A stretch of DNA of 64,000 nucleotides from Microbacterium sp. 2FI (GTDB lineage Bacteria > Actinomycetota > Actinomycetes > Actinomycetales > Microbacteriaceae), in assembly GCF_005502885.1 (NCBI RefSeq), contig NZ_SCMR01000010.1:1-64000 (forward strand), in the 5' to 3' direction. The notes beneath the pieces are model-generated. The model ran no database searches. It worked only from the letters and a program-made list of their open reading frames with translations, and had not been told where the DNA came from. Position 1 is the stretch's first letter, and each line of letters starts with the position of its first letter. The translations under genes were made by a program, and so were the position numbers. Positions 62,787 through 64,000 of this stretch are shown in pieces.

Positions 62787-64000
62787 ATGACCAGCACCGA
62801 TTCCGGCATCCCCGATCGCCCGCGCACCCTCGCCGAGAAGGTGTGGGACGACCATCTCGTCGTCAAGGGCGAGGACGGCGAGCCCGACCTCATCTACATC
62901 GATCTGCACCTCGTCCACGAGGTGACGAGCCCTCAGGCCTTCGACGGCCTGCGCGCCGAAGGTCGTCCGTTGCGACGCCTCGACCTCACGATCGCCACTG
63001 AGGACCACAACACCCCGACCCTCGACATCGACAAGCCGATCGCCGATCTCACGAGCCGCACTCAGATCGAGACGCTGCGCCGCAACGCCGAGGAATTCGG
63101 CGTGCGGCTGCACTCGCTCGGCGACAAGGAGCAGGGGATCGTGCACGTGGTCGGCCCTCAGTTGGGTCTCACGATGCCCGGCATCACCGTCGTGTGCGGC
63201 GACAGCCATACCTCGACGCACGGTGCCTTCGGCGCGATGGCCTTCGGCATCGGCACGAGCGAGGTCGAGCACGTCATGGCGACGCAGACGCTGCCGCTCA
63301 AGCCCTTCAAGACGATGGCGATCACCGTCGAGGGCGACCTGAAGCCGGGTGTCACCGCGAAGGACATCATCCTGGCGATCATCGCGAAGATCGGCGCGAA
63401 CGGCGGTCAGGGCTACGTGCTCGAGTTCCGCGGCAGTGCCATCCGCGCCCTCTCGATGGAGGGTCGCATGACGATGTGCAACATGTCGATCGAAGCAGGC
63501 GCCCGCGCCGGCATGATCGCTCCCGACGAGACGACCTTCGCGTACGTGGAAGGCCGCGATCACGCCCCGACTGGTCAGGACTGGGAGGACGCCGTCGCCT
63601 ACTGGCGGACGCTTCCGAGCGACGAGGGCGCCGTCTACGACGCCGAGGTCTACCTCGACGCGAACGAACTCGAGCCGTTCGTGACGTGGGGAACGAACCC
63701 AGGACAGGGTGTGTCGCTCTCCGGCGTGGTGCCCACTCCCGCCGACATCGCCGACGCGAACGAGCGGGCCGCGGCCGAACGGGCTCTCGAGTACATGGAC
63801 CTGCAGCCCGGGACGCCGATGAAGGACGTCGCCGTCGACGCGGTGTTCATGGGCTCGTGCACGAACAGCCGCATCGAAGACCTCCGCGCCTTCGCCTCGG
63901 TGATCGAGGGTCGCACGAAGGCCGAGGGCGTCCGCGTCATGGTCGTGCCCGGTTCTGCCCGTGTTCGCCTGGAGGCAGAGGCCGAGGGTCTCGACAAGGT
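62787..64000 (+). CDS. leuC: 3-Isopropylmalate dehydratase large subunit (cut by window end)
   Basis: The first 404 codons of an aconitase-family enzyme normally about 470-490 residues long. It begins with [15 protein letters not shown], then [38 protein letters not shown], and the first cluster Cys in [15 protein letters not shown]. The remaining Fe-S Cys pair lies beyond the window. AGGAG lies about 14 nt before the ATG. It isomerises 2- to 3-isopropylmalate together with LeuD, expected just downstream. Expression is probably controlled by the leader at 62661-62740. Confidence 0.94.
   Translation, partial: MTSTDSGIPDRPRTLAEKVWDDHLVVKGEDGEPDLIYIDLHLVHEVTSPQAFDGLRAEGRPLRRLDLTIATEDHNTPTLDIDKPIADLTSRTQIETLRRNAEEFGVRLHSLGDKEQGIVHVVGPQLGLTMPGITVVCGDSHTSTHGAFGAMAFGIGTSEVEHVMATQTLPLKPFKTMAITVEGDLKPGVTAKDIILAIIAKIGANGGQGYVLEFRGSAIRALSMEGRMTMCNMSIEAGARAGMIAPDETTFAYVEGRDHAPTGQDWEDAVAYWRTLPSDEGAVYDAEVYLDANELEPFVTWGTNPGQGVSLSGVVPTPADIADANERAAAERALEYMDLQPGTPMKDVAVDAVFMGSCTNSRIEDLRAFASVIEGRTKAEGVRVMVVPGSARVRLEAEAEGLDK

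Overview
This is a window of a very high-GC actinobacterial chromosome. Codons end mostly in G or C, GTG starts are common, and a TAnnnT box often lies 6-8 nt before a start codon, as expected for leaderless mRNAs. The gene content (long-form SerA, HisN-type phosphatase, OtsAB, SARP/BTAD regulators) suggests Microbacteriaceae, most likely Microbacterium or a close relative. That assignment is inferred from gene style and not tested by phylogeny.

Layout. 59-1090: HisN-like phosphatase and tRNA-Lys. 1146-13473: a catabolic island. It holds a Liv-type ABC importer (SBP, two ATPases, two permeases), an acyl-CoA ligase, TetR, a 3-hydroxybutyrate-dehydrogenase-like SDR, an alpha/beta hydrolase, a divergent IclR, a two-subunit CoA-transferase and a thiolase. 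Together these make a complete route from 3-hydroxybutyrate or acetoacetate to acetyl-CoA. 13477-16077: small membrane protein and trehalose synthesis (otsAB). 16087-21294: branched-chain amino acid synthesis (ilvD, ilvB, ilvN, ilvC).

21354-36175 is the most unusual part. Three divergent paralogues of about 1,390-1,400 residues lie on the minus strand. Each has an N-terminal SARP winged helix and BTAD, a STAND-type NTPase, one transmembrane helix and a C-terminal propeller-like region predicted to be outside the cell. Each is transcribed away from one or two tiny plus-strand genes: 67-69 aa MD[YF] helical proteins and/or small CQT lipoproteins. All three regulators have the same start region (TTGACG, 17 bp, a -10, 6 nt, start codon). 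All three small-gene promoters carry the same array: heptamer, 4 bp, heptamer, 15 bp, GGATAYC. This is the 11-bp geometry expected of SARP operators. The arrangement recalls AfsR activating the small gene afsS, but with a membrane-spanning regulator and envelope lipoproteins among the presumed targets. A related lipoprotein gene stands at 42749-43051, opposite a MocR-type regulator.

36255-49058: two small membrane proteins, serA, a TetR/MFS efflux pair, the MocR/lipoprotein pair, leuB, ilvE, an FAH-family hydrolase, an MFS transporter and gltX. 49127-52246: four tandem paralogous single-pass membrane proteins with a RAYGPDADI cytoplasmic motif, split by tRNA-Gln. 52240-57414: a phosphotransferase and the fructose operon (fruR, fruK, fruA, HPr). 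57493-64000: a metallo-hydrolase, tRNA-Glu, an ECF sigma factor with a membrane DUF4349 partner, a candidate manganese riboswitch before terC, a fatty-acid desaturase, and leuC behind a Leu-Leu-Leu leader peptide and hairpin. leuC is cut by the window end.
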